Origin: Parabacteroides faecis
Lineage (GTDB): Bacteria > Bacteroidota > Bacteroidia > Bacteroidales > Tannerellaceae
Assembly: GCF_014647375.1 (NCBI RefSeq)
Contig: NZ_BMPB01000020.1
Location: 1-64,000, forward strand
Reading direction: 5' to 3'
Length of the DNA stretch: 64,000 nucleotides
Positions within the stretch are counted from its first letter, which is position 1; the number at the start of each line of letters is the position of its first letter. Below the pieces are notes generated by a model. The model was not told the origin of the DNA. It saw only the letters and a program-made list of their open reading frames with translations, and did not search any database. Shown one piece after another: positions 30,650 through 39,465 of this stretch. The translations under genes and the position numbers were made by a program.

Positions 30650-31510
30650 ATGAAGAATAAGACACACCAAAAAAGAGTCGCAGCCATACACGACATTTCC
30701 GGCTTCGGAAAATGCTCGCTGACGGTAGCGTTACCCATTTTATCGGCCGCAGGAATCGAGACCTCGGCGCTCCCCACAGCCATCCTCTCCACCCATACCG
30801 GAGGAATCAGCGGATACACCTACAGGGACCTGACCGACGATATGCACCCGATCATGCAGCACTGGAAGTCGCTCGGCATACCATTTGACGCCATCTATAC
30901 CGGCTATCTCGGATCGTTCGAGCAGCTGGACATCGTAAAGGAGTTCTTCGACACCTTCCGCAGAAACGGCAACCTGATACTGGTCGACCCCGTGATGGGC
31001 GACAACGGCGAGCTCTACACCAGCTTCACCCGCCAGTTTGCCGCCGGAATGAGGGCGCTCTGCCAGAAAGCGGACATCATCGTGCCCAACCTGACCGAGG
31101 CCGCCTTGCTGCTGGACGAGCCTTATCAGCCGGGACCTTATACGCACGCCTACATCGAAAGTATGCTGCACAAGCTGGCTGACCTCGGACCGAAACAGGT
31201 GGTCCTGACAGGCGTTTATTTCAAAGATGACGAGCTGGGCGCAGCTACCTACGACCGGACGACGAATGCGGTGGACTATGCCTTCACCAAGAAAGTGCCC
31301 GGCTATTACCACGGGACGGGCGACGTGTTCGCAAGCGCCTTGCTGGCCGCCTTGCTGAACGGCTTCACCCTGATCGGAGCGGCCGCTATCGCCGTGCATT
31401 TCACCGCCGAAAGCATCCGCCGCACCTATGAAGCAAAGACAGACTACCGCTTCGGTGTTAATTTTGAAGAAAGTTTTCCCGACTTTCTAAAAGAACTGAA
31501 ACTCATATAA
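30650..31510 (+). CDS. Pyridoxamine/pyridoxal kinase (PfkB-like, PdxK/PdxY type)
   Basis: The 286-residue protein begins MKNKTHQKRVAAIHDISGFG after a purine-rich AGAAAGAAA; this start is preferred over an earlier in-frame ATG. It shows the vitamin B6 kinase features: SGFGKCSLTVALPILSAAG, the STHTGGISGYTYRDL loop, VDPVMGDNGELYTSF and the ATP-site GYYHGTGDVFASALLAALLNG with the catalytic Asp. It phosphorylates pyridoxal or pyridoxamine in B6 salvage. panE follows after 74 bases and may be co-transcribed. Confidence 0.9.
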   Translation: MKNKTHQKRVAAIHDISGFGKCSLTVALPILSAAGIETSALPTAILSTHTGGISGYTYRDLTDDMHPIMQHWKSLGIPFDAIYTGYLGSFEQLDIVKEFFDTFRRNGNLILVDPVMGDNGELYTSFTRQFAAGMRALCQKADIIVPNLTEAALLLDEPYQPGPYTHAYIESMLHKLADLGPKQVVLTGVYFKDDELGAATYDRTTNAVDYAFTKKVPGYYHGTGDVFASALLAALLNGFTLIGAAAIAVHFTAESIRRTYEAKTDYRFGVNFEESFPDFLKELKLI

Positions 31511-31584
31511 ATAGTTTCGATTTTATTTTTCATCTTTGCGCTATTATAATAAAGTATAAACTTGAAACCGCCGATATTACAGAT

Positions 31585-32517
31585 ATGAGTAAAGTAAAAA
31601 TTGCTATTTCCGGAATAGGAGCTGTAGGAGGCTATTACGGTGGGTTGCTGGCAGCCTACTATCAGAACTCGGAAAACGTGGATATCTTCTTCATTTCACG
31701 GGGCGAAAACCTGCAGGTTATCAGAAAAGACGGATTAGAAATAAAGAAATCATTTAAGAAAATAAACGCCCGTCCGACGCTGGCCACCGACGATCCGGCA
31801 GAGATCGGCCCGGTAGACTACCTGTTCTGCTGCACCAAAAGTTACGACCTGGAGGATAATATCCGGAGCCTTGCCCCGGCGATCGGTCCCGACACCGTGA
31901 TCATCCCGCTGCTCAACGGCGCGAATATCTCCGAACGGATACAGCAGGTGTTGCCCGGCAACAAGGTATGGAAAGGCTGCGTTTACATCGGCTCGCGGCT
32001 CGTCGCCCCCGGCTATGTACAAAAGTTCACGCTGAAGGACCGTCTGTTCTTCGGACTCAACGGCAAGGACAAGGAAAAACAAGCCGAGTTGCAGAAAATA
32101 CTTAGCAGCGCACGCATCCTGTCGACCAATCCGGACGACATAGACTTCGAGATCTGGAAGAAATTCTTTATGATCTCTACGGCCGCTACGGTCACCTCCT
32201 ATTTCAACGAGACGATCAACGAAGTGATAGACAAGCACATCGACCTGTTCATCACCCTGGGATACGAACTCCAAAGCGTAATAGAGGCCAAAGGGATCAA
32301 ACTGCCGGAAGACATCGTTTTCTCGTCGATCAAGTCGCAGCAGATGATGCCGAACGGTTCGACCACCTCCATGCACAGCGATTTCAGACGCGGAAGCAAG
32401 ACCGAAATAGAGACGCTGACCGGCTACGTGATACGCGAAGCGGAGGCGCTGGGGCTGGAAGTCCCAACCTACCAGTTCATGTACAAAGGGCTGACCCAAT
32501 TCCCCTATCCCCGCTAA
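31585..32517 (+). CDS. panE: 2-dehydropantoate 2-reductase (ketopantoate reductase)
   Basis: The 310-residue protein has the Rossmann motif ISGIGAVGGYYGGLLAAYY, the NADP-binding CCTKSYDLEDNIRSL strand, LLNGANISERIQ with the substrate Asn, and a C-terminal helical domain with the catalytic Lys in FEIWKKFFMIS. It reduces ketopantoate to pantoate for coenzyme A synthesis. panB and panC are not adjacent. A near-consensus CATCTTTG box lies about 40 bases upstream. It is convergent with manA, and the spacer contains a long inverted repeat. Confidence 0.9.
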   Translation: MSKVKIAISGIGAVGGYYGGLLAAYYQNSENVDIFFISRGENLQVIRKDGLEIKKSFKKINARPTLATDDPAEIGPVDYLFCCTKSYDLEDNIRSLAPAIGPDTVIIPLLNGANISERIQQVLPGNKVWKGCVYIGSRLVAPGYVQKFTLKDRLFFGLNGKDKEKQAELQKILSSARILSTNPDDIDFEIWKKFFMISTAATVTSYFNETINEVIDKHIDLFITLGYELQSVIEAKGIKLPEDIVFSSIKSQQMMPNGSTTSMHSDFRRGSKTEIETLTGYVIREAEALGLEVPTYQFMYKGLTQFPYPR

Positions 32518-32555
32518 GGTTCACGGAGAACGTCCGGACAGCCTGACAAAACAAA

Positions 32556-32661
32556 AGGGAACGCAGACAACGCAAAATACGCAGAGAAGTGCAGGTATCA
32601 TATTGATCGGTAATCAAATATCCTGCAAGACTCTGCGTATTCTATTTTATCTGCGTTCCCT
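32556..32661. repeat. 106-bp imperfect inverted repeat built of ACGCAG units, between convergent genes
   Basis: AGGGAACGCAGA (32556-32567) pairs with TCTGCGTTCCCT (32650-32661). Further in, AATACGCAGAG pairs with CTCTGCGTATT, and GTGCAGG and ATA with TATCCTGC. The arms contain ACGCA repeats about every 8-13 bases. The transcript of either strand would fold into one long hairpin, so it can act as a bidirectional terminator for panE and manA. Confidence 0.75.
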
Positions 32662-32704
32662 GAAATCTGTTTTCAGAAAGACGCATACCGTTTTTCCCGA
32701 AAGA

Positions 32705-33679
32705 TCAGCCGATATAAGTTTCCATAAACTTCGCATTCGGAGCCGGCGAGATCGTCACCACTTCCGTATCAGCCGGGATCAGCACGGTCTGCCCCTGGTG
32801 GATAAAGACCTCGTTCCCCTTATTGTCGCGGATGGAAGCCTTGCCCTCCATACATATATATACGACAAACGAATCGAGTTCGGAGAAGTCGCGCACCATC
32901 ATCGTATCCAGGTCGAGCAGGTTGGTCGTGAAATACTTGCAGTTGGCAAGCTCGACCGTAGCGTTGGTATGCGCCTTGTAATGCGTGCGGTAGTCGGGAA
33001 GCGTCGTATAGTCGATCGCATCCTTAGCCAGTTCGGTGTGCAGCTCGCGCCCGTTGCCGTTGGCGTCCTTGCGGTCGTAGTCGTATATGCGGTAAGTGAT
33101 GTTGCTGGTCTGCTGTATCTCGGCGATGAAGCACCCGGCACCGATGGCATGCACGCGTCCGGCAGGCAGGAAGAAAACATCGCCCGGAGAGACTTCATAG
33201 CGCTGCAAAACATCCATGATGGTGTTGTCGCCTACCCGTTTCACATACTCGTCCGCGTCGATCTGCTGCGAGAAACCGGAGTAAAGCCCCGCGCCCTTTT
33301 CGGCCTTTATCACGTACCACATTTCCGTCTTTCCGAAAGAGTGATGCCGTTTCATGGCCAGTTCGTCATCCGGATGCACCTGGATAGAGAGGTCATCGCG
33401 GGCGTCGATAAACTTGATGAGCAGGGGGAAGGTGGAACCGAATTGCTCCATCACCTTCTCACCCAGCAACTGCTTGCCGTAGGTACGGATCAGTTCGTCG
33501 AGCGATTTGCCTTCCTGTTCGCCGTTATCGACGATCGAATAGTTTCCTTCCACATGAGAAAGTTCCCAGCTTTCGCCGATACCTTCTTCTACTGGCGTGA
33601 TGCCCTTGAACGGGCAGATGTCTGCGCCTCCCCAAATGATCTTCTTGAGGATAGGCTTAAATGTCATTGGATATAACAT
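32705..33679 (-). CDS. manA: Mannose-6-phosphate isomerase, class I
   Basis: The 324-residue type I isomerase has zinc-site features: QVHPDDELAMKRHHSFGKTEMWYVI (split over the active-site strand), DVFFLPAGRVHAIGAG and EIQQTSNITYRIYDYDR. It interconverts mannose 6-phosphate and fructose 6-phosphate. A second ATG four codons in (33667) is also possible. It is 21 bases downstream of glgB on the same strand and so probably in one operon. Confidence 0.95.
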   Translation of the reverse strand: MLYPMTFKPILKKIIWGGADICPFKGITPVEEGIGESWELSHVEGNYSIVDNGEQEGKSLDELIRTYGKQLLGEKVMEQFGSTFPLLIKFIDARDDLSIQVHPDDELAMKRHHSFGKTEMWYVIKAEKGAGLYSGFSQQIDADEYVKRVGDNTIMDVLQRYEVSPGDVFFLPAGRVHAIGAGCFIAEIQQTSNITYRIYDYDRKDANGNGRELHTELAKDAIDYTTLPDYRTHYKAHTNATVELANCKYFTTNLLDLDTMMVRDFSELDSFVVYICMEGKASIRDNKGNEVFIHQGQTVLIPADTEVVTISPAPNAKFMETYIG

Positions 33680-33700
33680 AACTGTGTTTTTGTTGTTTGG

Positions 33701-35719
33701 TTATTTCTTTACTTTTACTTTTCTCAGTACAACAGCACTACGTGCCGGAATGTACAGTTTCAACCACTCTTTTTTCTCTTTTTTATACAAAGGGTCAAAT
33801 TGTGTGAAATGATGTACCGAATCGTCCGCGATGCCGAAGCCTCCGAAACGGGTAGCATCGGTGTTCAAAACCACCTCATACTCGCCTTGGGGCACAAGGA
33901 AGCCGTAATCGGTATAGGATTTTGAAGGACTGAAATTGAAGACGAACACGAGGTCTTTGCGCATATAGGCCAGGATCTGGTCGCCATCGCTGTCCCACAC
34001 CTTCTGTATCGGGGTGGACTGGAAATTCTTCACGCTGCGGATCAACTCGATCATCTCGCGGTCGAAATCGCCGAGGTAGTGGTATTTCAAATCCATGTTG
34101 TCTACCAGCTCCCACTGGCGGCGTGCGTACTTGCATGACCAGCCGTTGCCCTCGCGCGGGAAATCGATCCACTCCGGATGCCCGAACTCGTTGCCCATAA
34201 AGTTGAGGTAGCCGCCGTTGATGGTCGAAGCCGTCACAAGGCGTATCATCTTATGGAGTGCCACACCACGTTCGACCACGAAGTTACGGTCGTCCTTCTG
34301 CATATGCCAGTACATATCCGCATCTATCAGGCGGAAGATGATGGTCTTATCTCCTACCAGCGCCTGGTCGTGGCTTTCGGCGTAACTGATCGTCTTTTCG
34401 TCGGCCCTGCGGTTGGTCGTCTCCCACCAGATGGAGGAAGGATGCCAGTCCTCGTCTTTCTTCTCCTTGATCGTCTTGATCCAGTAGTCGGGAATGTTCA
34501 TCGCCATGCGATAGTCGAAGCCATAGCCGCCGTCTTCATATTTGGCTGCCAGTCCGGGCATGCCGCTCACTTCCTCGGCGATGGTGATGGCATTTTTATT
34601 CACTTCGTGTATCAGTTTGTTGGCAAGGGTAAGGTAAGCGATCGCGTCGCCGTCTTGATGCCCGTTGAAGTAGTCGCCGTAATTGCAGAAAGCCTCGCCC
34701 AACCCGTGGCTGTAGTAAAGCATCGAGGTGACACCGTCGAAACGGAAACCGTCGAACTTATACTCTTCGAGCCAGAATTTACAGTTGGAAAGCAGGAAAT
34801 GCAGCACCTCGTTCTTACCATAGTCGAAGCACAGCGAGTCCCAGGCCGGATGCTCGCGGCGTGAACCGCTGAGGAAATACTGGTTGTAGGAGCCGTCGAA
34901 ACGTCCGAGGCCCTCCACCTCATTCTTGACAGCATGGCTGTGCACGATGTCCATGATCACCGCAATACCCATCCCGTGCGCATCGTCGATCAACTGTTTC
35001 AGCTCTTCGGGCGTGCCGAAACGCGACGAAGCGGCGAAGAAGCTGCTGACATGGTAGCCGAAGGAGCCGTAATAAGGATGCTCCTGGATAGCCATGATCT
35101 GGATGGCGTTGTAGCCTTCGCGGGCGATGCGGGGCAGAACGTTGCGGCGGAACTCATCGTACGAGCCGACCTTTTCCTCGTTCGTCGACATGCCGATATG
35201 ACATTCGTAGATGAGGAGCGGGGCGGTATCGGGTTTGAAACGCTTGTTCTTGAACACATACGGCGTAGCCGGGTTCCAGACCTGTGCGCTGAATATCTTC
35301 GTCGTGTCGTCCTGTACGACGCGCCGTATCCATGCCGGGATGCGTTCGCCGCTGCCCCCGTCCCACTCGACCAGCAGCTTGAACAGGTCTTCGTGGTGCA
35401 ACAGATCTTCTTCGAGAGCAATCTCCCAGACGCCATATCCCTGGCGTCTCATTTTATATCGTTCTTCTTTTTTCCAGTCGTTGAATGTACCGATCAGGTA
35501 GATGGCCGTGGCGTTCGGGGCCCATTCGCGGAATACCCAGCCCTTGTTGGTCTTGTGCAAACCGAAGTACAGATATCCGGAAGCCATTTCCGACAAGGTT
35601 TGTTTTCCTTTGTTCGTCAGGCTCCTTTCCTTATCAATCACGTATTGATACCGTCCTTCTATCGCCTCTTTATAAGGGGCAAGCCAAGGGTCATTCTTTA
35701 TTAGATTCAGAGACTCCAT
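33701..35719 (-). CDS. glgB: 1,4-alpha-glucan branching enzyme (GH13, eukaryotic-like subtype)
   Basis: The 672-residue protein has a CBM48 N-terminal domain (FREWAPNATAIYLIGTFNDW), the GH13 barrel with DIVHSHAVKN, the nucleophile Asp in YKFDGFRFDGVTSMLY, the acid Glu in AITIAEEVSGMP and YAESHDQALVGDKT, and a C-terminal beta domain. The overall pattern (SSFFAASSRFGTPEELK, NYGDYFNGHQDGDAIAYL) resembles eukaryotic GBE1 more than E. coli GlgB. It forms alpha-1,6 branches in glycogen. manA follows it. A -7 box TATCTTTG lies at 35744-35751, divergent from the antiporter promoter. Confidence 0.95.
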   Translation of the reverse strand: MESLNLIKNDPWLAPYKEAIEGRYQYVIDKERSLTNKGKQTLSEMASGYLYFGLHKTNKGWVFREWAPNATAIYLIGTFNDWKKEERYKMRRQGYGVWEIALEEDLLHHEDLFKLLVEWDGGSGERIPAWIRRVVQDDTTKIFSAQVWNPATPYVFKNKRFKPDTAPLLIYECHIGMSTNEEKVGSYDEFRRNVLPRIAREGYNAIQIMAIQEHPYYGSFGYHVSSFFAASSRFGTPEELKQLIDDAHGMGIAVIMDIVHSHAVKNEVEGLGRFDGSYNQYFLSGSRREHPAWDSLCFDYGKNEVLHFLLSNCKFWLEEYKFDGFRFDGVTSMLYYSHGLGEAFCNYGDYFNGHQDGDAIAYLTLANKLIHEVNKNAITIAEEVSGMPGLAAKYEDGGYGFDYRMAMNIPDYWIKTIKEKKDEDWHPSSIWWETTNRRADEKTISYAESHDQALVGDKTIIFRLIDADMYWHMQKDDRNFVVERGVALHKMIRLVTASTINGGYLNFMGNEFGHPEWIDFPREGNGWSCKYARRQWELVDNMDLKYHYLGDFDREMIELIRSVKNFQSTPIQKVWDSDGDQILAYMRKDLVFVFNFSPSKSYTDYGFLVPQGEYEVVLNTDATRFGGFGIADDSVHHFTQFDPLYKKEKKEWLKLYIPARSAVVLRKVKVKK

Positions 35720-35743
35720 GATTTATTTGAGATTGGTTTAGCG

Positions 35744-35751
35744 CAAAGATA
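35744..35751 (-). promoter_or_regulatory. -7 box of the glgB-manA operon
   Basis: TATCTTTG on the minus strand lies 24 bases before the glgB ATG. No -33 match is seen. Confidence 0.5.
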
Positions 35752-35771
35752 AAAGAAAAAAACATACTGTA

Positions 35772-35801
35772 TTGATATTCCCGGGATATTTCTTAATTTT
35801 G
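35772..35801 (+). promoter_or_regulatory. Promoter of the cation/proton antiporter
   Basis: TTG (35772-35774), 19 bases, TAATTTTG (35794-35801). The ATG follows 20 bases downstream of the box. It contains the palindrome ATATTCCCGGGATAT between the two boxes (about 35775-35790), a possible operator. Confidence 0.65.
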
Positions 35802-35821
35802 CGTCAAACCCCATATAACAT

Positions 35822-38128
35822 ATGAGTAAAGGAACAAAGAGTATTGCCTTTTATTTTATAATGATCCTGGTTTTTGGTTCATTAATGTATCTGATCGCCA
35901 AAGAAGGAGAAAGACAACAGATTGAAAGCGCCATCACTGCTGCCTACGACGCCCCGAAAGACCTTGGTGAAGGTTTTTCTTTGTTCTGGGAGCTGATGAC
36001 GCACCATATACAGTCGCCCATCGGAATATTATTGTTGCAGATCATCACGATCCTGCTGACCTGCCGCCTGTTCGGATGGTTGTTCCAGCGGATCGGGCAG
36101 CCGACGGTGATCGGCGAGATCGTGGCGGGTATCGTGCTGGGCCCCTCGGTGCTGGGGCATCTCATGCCCGAAGTTTCGGGGTTCCTCTTCCCGGTCGAGT
36201 CGCTCGCCAACATCACCATCCTGAGCCAGTTCGGGCTGATCCTGTTTATGTTTGCCATCGGTATGGAGCTGGATATCACCGAGGTACGGAAGAAGCTGAA
36301 GGAAACGATCCTGATCAGCCATACGAGCACCATCGTGCCCTTCTTCTGCGGGATGCTTACCGCCTACTTCGTCTACGACACCTATGCAGATAAAAGCACC
36401 CCCTTCCTATCGTTCGCCCTGTTTATCGGTATCGCCATGAGTATCACCGCCTTCCCTGTGCTGGCACGCATCATACAGGAGAAGGGACTGACGCGGACGC
36501 ATCTGGGGACGATCTCGCTCGCCAGCGCCGCCAACGGCGACATCACGGCCTGGTGCCTGCTGGCTGTCGTGATCGCCATCGCACAGGCGGGCACGATGCT
36601 GAGTGCGATCTACAACATTCTCTTCTCGATGCTTTACATCGCTTTCATGTTCTTCGCCGTCCGTCCGTTCCTGAAGATGATCGGGCATATCTATCATAAC
36701 AAAGAAGTGATCGACAAGGGTCTGGTCGCCTTTATGTTCCTCCTCCTGATCATCTCGGCTTACCTGACGGAGATGCTGGGGCTGCATGCGCTGTTCGGTG
36801 CGTTCATCGCGGGCGTGGTGATGCCGAGCAACGTGAAGTTCCGCAAGATCATGACCGAGAAGGTGGAAGACGTCTCGCTGGCGTTGTTCCTGCCGTTGTT
36901 CTTCGTCTCGACGGGGTTGCGCACGGAGATCGGGCTGCTCAACAGTCCGGAGCTGTGGTGGATGTGCGGGGTGTTCATCGTGGTGGCCATCGTCGGTAAG
37001 TTCGGCGGGGCGATGTTCTCCGCCCGTTTCGTGGGCGAGAGCTGGAAAGACAGTTTATATATCGGCGCGCTGATGAATACGCGCGGACTGATGGAGCTGG
37101 TAGTGCTTACCATCGGTTACGAAATGCATATCCTCCCCCCCTCCATTTTCGTGATGCTGGTGCTGATGACGTTGGTAACGACGTTTATGACGATCCCGCT
37201 GGTTTCGTTCATCAAGTTCTGCTTCCAGACGCGCGAGAAGATCAAAGAATACAAGGCGGTAGACGTGGCCGACGGCACCTACAAGGTGTTGCTCTCGTTC
37301 GGACGCGCGGGTAACGGGCAGATCATGCTCGACGTGGCGTACCAGATGTTTGCCCACCGCCGCCACCAGGTAGACCTTACGGCACTCCATCTCACCGTCG
37401 GCTCGGACGTGAACCCGCTCCACACCGACAACTTCGAGGAAGTGAGCTTCGGCCCTATCCTTTACGGAGCGAAAAAGCTGGGGATCAACATCGAAACGCG
37501 CTACGAGGTGTCGAACAACGCCGGACAGGATATCACGGACATCGTCAACACGGAGGGTTTCGACTTCCTGCTCGTGGGCTCGGGCATCTCGATGAGCAAC
37601 CAGCCTGACGACATCGAGGCGAACCGTTACCGCACGTCGTTCTACAACCGTTTCTTCCGCCGTTTCAAAGCACCCGAATCGTGGTTTTACCCCGGCGCGC
37701 TGCTGAAAGACAAGACGAAGATGTTTATCGGGAAAAGCAATTGCGACGTGGGCGTATTCGTGAACCGGGGATTCGTGAAGGCGAGCAATGTGATCGTGGT
37801 GATCGACTCGGAGAAGGATCTCTTCCTCCTGGATTATACCTCGACGTTGCTCAAGACGACCCACGGCTCGGCTAGCATCCTCGACCGCAGCAGCTCGACG
37901 ACGCCGGGCAGCGAGAAGATACAGTATGCCATCCGCCAGTTCACCGAATCGGCCAAGCAGGCGAACCTGCTGGCGGAAAAAGACATGACACCGGCTATTT
38001 TCAACGGCTACAACTTCATGCTGATCAGTTACGATAGCTGGAACGACGTCTCCGAACACCGCCGCGAAGCGTTGCAGAAGATGCCGTCGACGCTGATCCT
38101 GAACCATAAGGAACGGACAGAGGAATAA
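35822..38128 (+). CDS. Cation:proton antiporter (CPA2/KefB type) with C-terminal USP-like domain
   Basis: The 768-residue protein has one N-terminal hydrophobic helix, then a CPA2 Na+/H+ exchanger domain of about 12 helices (residues about 55-470) with GQPTVIGEIVAGIVLGPSVLG and the helix SAANGDITAWCLLAVV carrying the ion-binding Asp. The C-terminal 280 residues are soluble and resemble universal stress/nucleotide-binding domains (GTYKVLLSFGRAGNGQIMLDV). It likely exports K+ or Na+ against protons under control of that domain. It is a single-gene unit with its own promoter and terminator. Confidence 0.93.
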   Translation: MSKGTKSIAFYFIMILVFGSLMYLIAKEGERQQIESAITAAYDAPKDLGEGFSLFWELMTHHIQSPIGILLLQIITILLTCRLFGWLFQRIGQPTVIGEIVAGIVLGPSVLGHLMPEVSGFLFPVESLANITILSQFGLILFMFAIGMELDITEVRKKLKETILISHTSTIVPFFCGMLTAYFVYDTYADKSTPFLSFALFIGIAMSITAFPVLARIIQEKGLTRTHLGTISLASAANGDITAWCLLAVVIAIAQAGTMLSAIYNILFSMLYIAFMFFAVRPFLKMIGHIYHNKEVIDKGLVAFMFLLLIISAYLTEMLGLHALFGAFIAGVVMPSNVKFRKIMTEKVEDVSLALFLPLFFVSTGLRTEIGLLNSPELWWMCGVFIVVAIVGKFGGAMFSARFVGESWKDSLYIGALMNTRGLMELVVLTIGYEMHILPPSIFVMLVLMTLVTTFMTIPLVSFIKFCFQTREKIKEYKAVDVADGTYKVLLSFGRAGNGQIMLDVAYQMFAHRRHQVDLTALHLTVGSDVNPLHTDNFEEVSFGPILYGAKKLGINIETRYEVSNNAGQDITDIVNTEGFDFLLVGSGISMSNQPDDIEANRYRTSFYNRFFRRFKAPESWFYPGALLKDKTKMFIGKSNCDVGVFVNRGFVKASNVIVVIDSEKDLFLLDYTSTLLKTTHGSASILDRSSSTTPGSEKIQYAIRQFTESAKQANLLAEKDMTPAIFNGYNFMLISYDSWNDVSEHRREALQKMPSTLILNHKERTEE

Positions 38129-38245
38129 AAGAGGGCTTCCAACAGAAAAAATAAATAAAACTATGGAACTATACACACAAAACTATGGGATTTATATATG
38201 CATAGAAACAGGCTGAAAAAGGGCCTGAAAAGATGAAAAGCCACA

Positions 38246-38283
38246 GGGCGCATGCTGGAAAAAAAGCATGCGCCCTATTTTTT
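38246..38283 (+). terminator. Terminator of the antiporter gene, inside repeat cluster 3
   Basis: GGGCGCATGCT (38246-38256) pairs perfectly over 11 bp with AGCATGCGCCC (38265-38275), loop of 8, followed by TATTTTTT. The stem contains the GCATGC core of the 22-bp repeat family, which shows that the repeat can serve as an intrinsic terminator. Confidence 0.8.
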
Positions 38284-38372
38284 AAAAGGGTGCGGGCTTT
38301 TTCCAAAAAGGATGCATGCTCTTTTCGGAAAGAGTGCACCCTTTTTGGGCAAAAGGATGCGGGCTTTCAGGG
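38246..38372. repeat. 22-bp hairpin repeat array, cluster 3
   Basis: About five units follow the antiporter gene. Clear ones contain CTTTTTCCAAAAAGG, CTCTTTTCGGAAAGAG and CCTTTTTGGGCAAAAGG hairpins joined by GATGCATGC, GTGCACC and GATGCGGGC. The two best units are exactly 22 bp (starting at 38295 and 38317). The 38376-38640 stretch beyond shows no further feature, and the sigma-factor promoter follows at about 38656. Confidence 0.75.
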
Positions 38373-38655
38373 CGGTCGTCCTCTATATACTGTTTTTAGG
38401 GAAGAATGCCGCGATATTTCCCCCTCTTCCGCCCCGGAAACAGACCGCTCCGGAACCGGCCGCCGGAAACAGACGAAAACGTTTGATTATCATAGCAGTT
38501 GAAAATTATGACGCACTACTTGCAAATATTACAATTTACAAGTGGAAAACTTGTATATTCCGTTCAAATTCAGACGGTTTTAGCATACAAATATTAATAG
38601 TGAGGCTGCATCATTAATATTAGTAAAATAATTAGTTTTTTATAAAGTATAAGTT

Positions 38656-38663
38656 TATTTTTG
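38656..38663 (+). promoter_or_regulatory. -7 box of the ECF sigma factor gene at 38727
   Basis: TATTTTTG matches TAnnTTTG; the -33 region is T-rich without a clear TTTG. The leader would be about 58 bases. Confidence 0.45.
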
Positions 38664-38726
38664 TATTGTATTAGTTGTTGAATTACAGCTATTAACCGAC
38701 TTATAAACATTCAAAAAGTTAAAATT

Positions 38727-39230
38727 ATGAATGGGATACAATTTCAACAAAAATTATTGGGCTTACAAGAGAACATGATGAATTTCGCTCTTATGCTCAC
38801 AGCAAACCGGGACGATGCCCAGGATTTATTGCAAGATACAGCACTTAAGGTTTTAGATAATCAGGATAAATTCGTTGACAACGTTAATTTCAAAGGTTGG
38901 GTTCTGACCGTCATGCGTAACATTTTCATCAACAACTACCACAAGGTGGTACGCGTGCAGACGGTGGTAGACTCCAGCGCAGACCTTTACAACCTGGACG
39001 TGGCCAACGACTCCGGTTTCGACTCGCCTGAAAAGGCATACAACATTCAGGAGATCACGAAAGTAATCAACGCCTTGAATGACGACCTGAAAATGCCGTT
39101 CTCCATGTTCGTCAGCGGCTACAAGTACAACGAGATAGCCGAAAAGCTCAATCTTCCGCTCGGAACAGTCAAAAGCCGTATCTTCTTCGCCCGGCAGGAA
39201 CTACAGAAGAAGTTGCAGGATTTCAGATGA
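38727..39230 (+). CDS. ECF-type RNA polymerase sigma factor
   Basis: The 167-residue protein has region 2 (FALMLTANRDDAQDLLQDTALKVL and NVNFKGWVLTVMRNIFINNY) and region 4 (MPFSMFVSGYKYNEIAEKLN followed by LPLGTVKSRIFFARQELQ). It has no extra domains and no adjacent anti-sigma gene; FecR is 8 kb away and belongs to the other sigma factor. It resembles the stand-alone stress ECF group of Bacteroidetes, but the regulon is unknown. A strong terminator follows. Confidence 0.93.
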   Translation: MNGIQFQQKLLGLQENMMNFALMLTANRDDAQDLLQDTALKVLDNQDKFVDNVNFKGWVLTVMRNIFINNYHKVVRVQTVVDSSADLYNLDVANDSGFDSPEKAYNIQEITKVINALNDDLKMPFSMFVSGYKYNEIAEKLNLPLGTVKSRIFFARQELQKKLQDFR

Positions 39231-39245
39231 TAAAATTCAAAAAGT

Positions 39246-39288
39246 CAAGTCCTAAATAACCGTAAAAAGTTATTTAGGACTTACTTTT
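39246..39288 (+). terminator. Terminator of the ECF sigma factor gene
   Basis: AAGTCCTAAATAAC (39246-39259) pairs perfectly over 14 bp with GTTATTTAGGACTT (39268-39281), loop of 8, then ACTTTTTT. Nothing else is recognised in 39289-39465. Confidence 0.92.
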
Positions 39289-39465
39289 TTCCCCCTACCT
39301 TTCTCAAAAATAACCTATCCCGATTCATACGTGAAATCAAACAGAGGTACTGCACCGGGAAACCGGAAGATAAAAGTTTTTTTCCCGCCTGCCACATTCA
39401 CCACACAGGAGATTGCCCCCAATATACGGAACAACCTCCTTTAGAAGTAATTTATTTAACAGGAA

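Noticed and set aside
32603-33676. A 357-codon frame antisense to manA
   Set aside because: manA has complete zinc-site motifs on the other strand; the antisense frame begins in the inverted-repeat spacer and has no recognised domain.
38246-38502. Small proteins encoded by the 22-bp arrays
   Set aside because: The peptides are a by-product of the repeat phase (three units equal 22 codons), without ribosome-binding sites or recognisable families.
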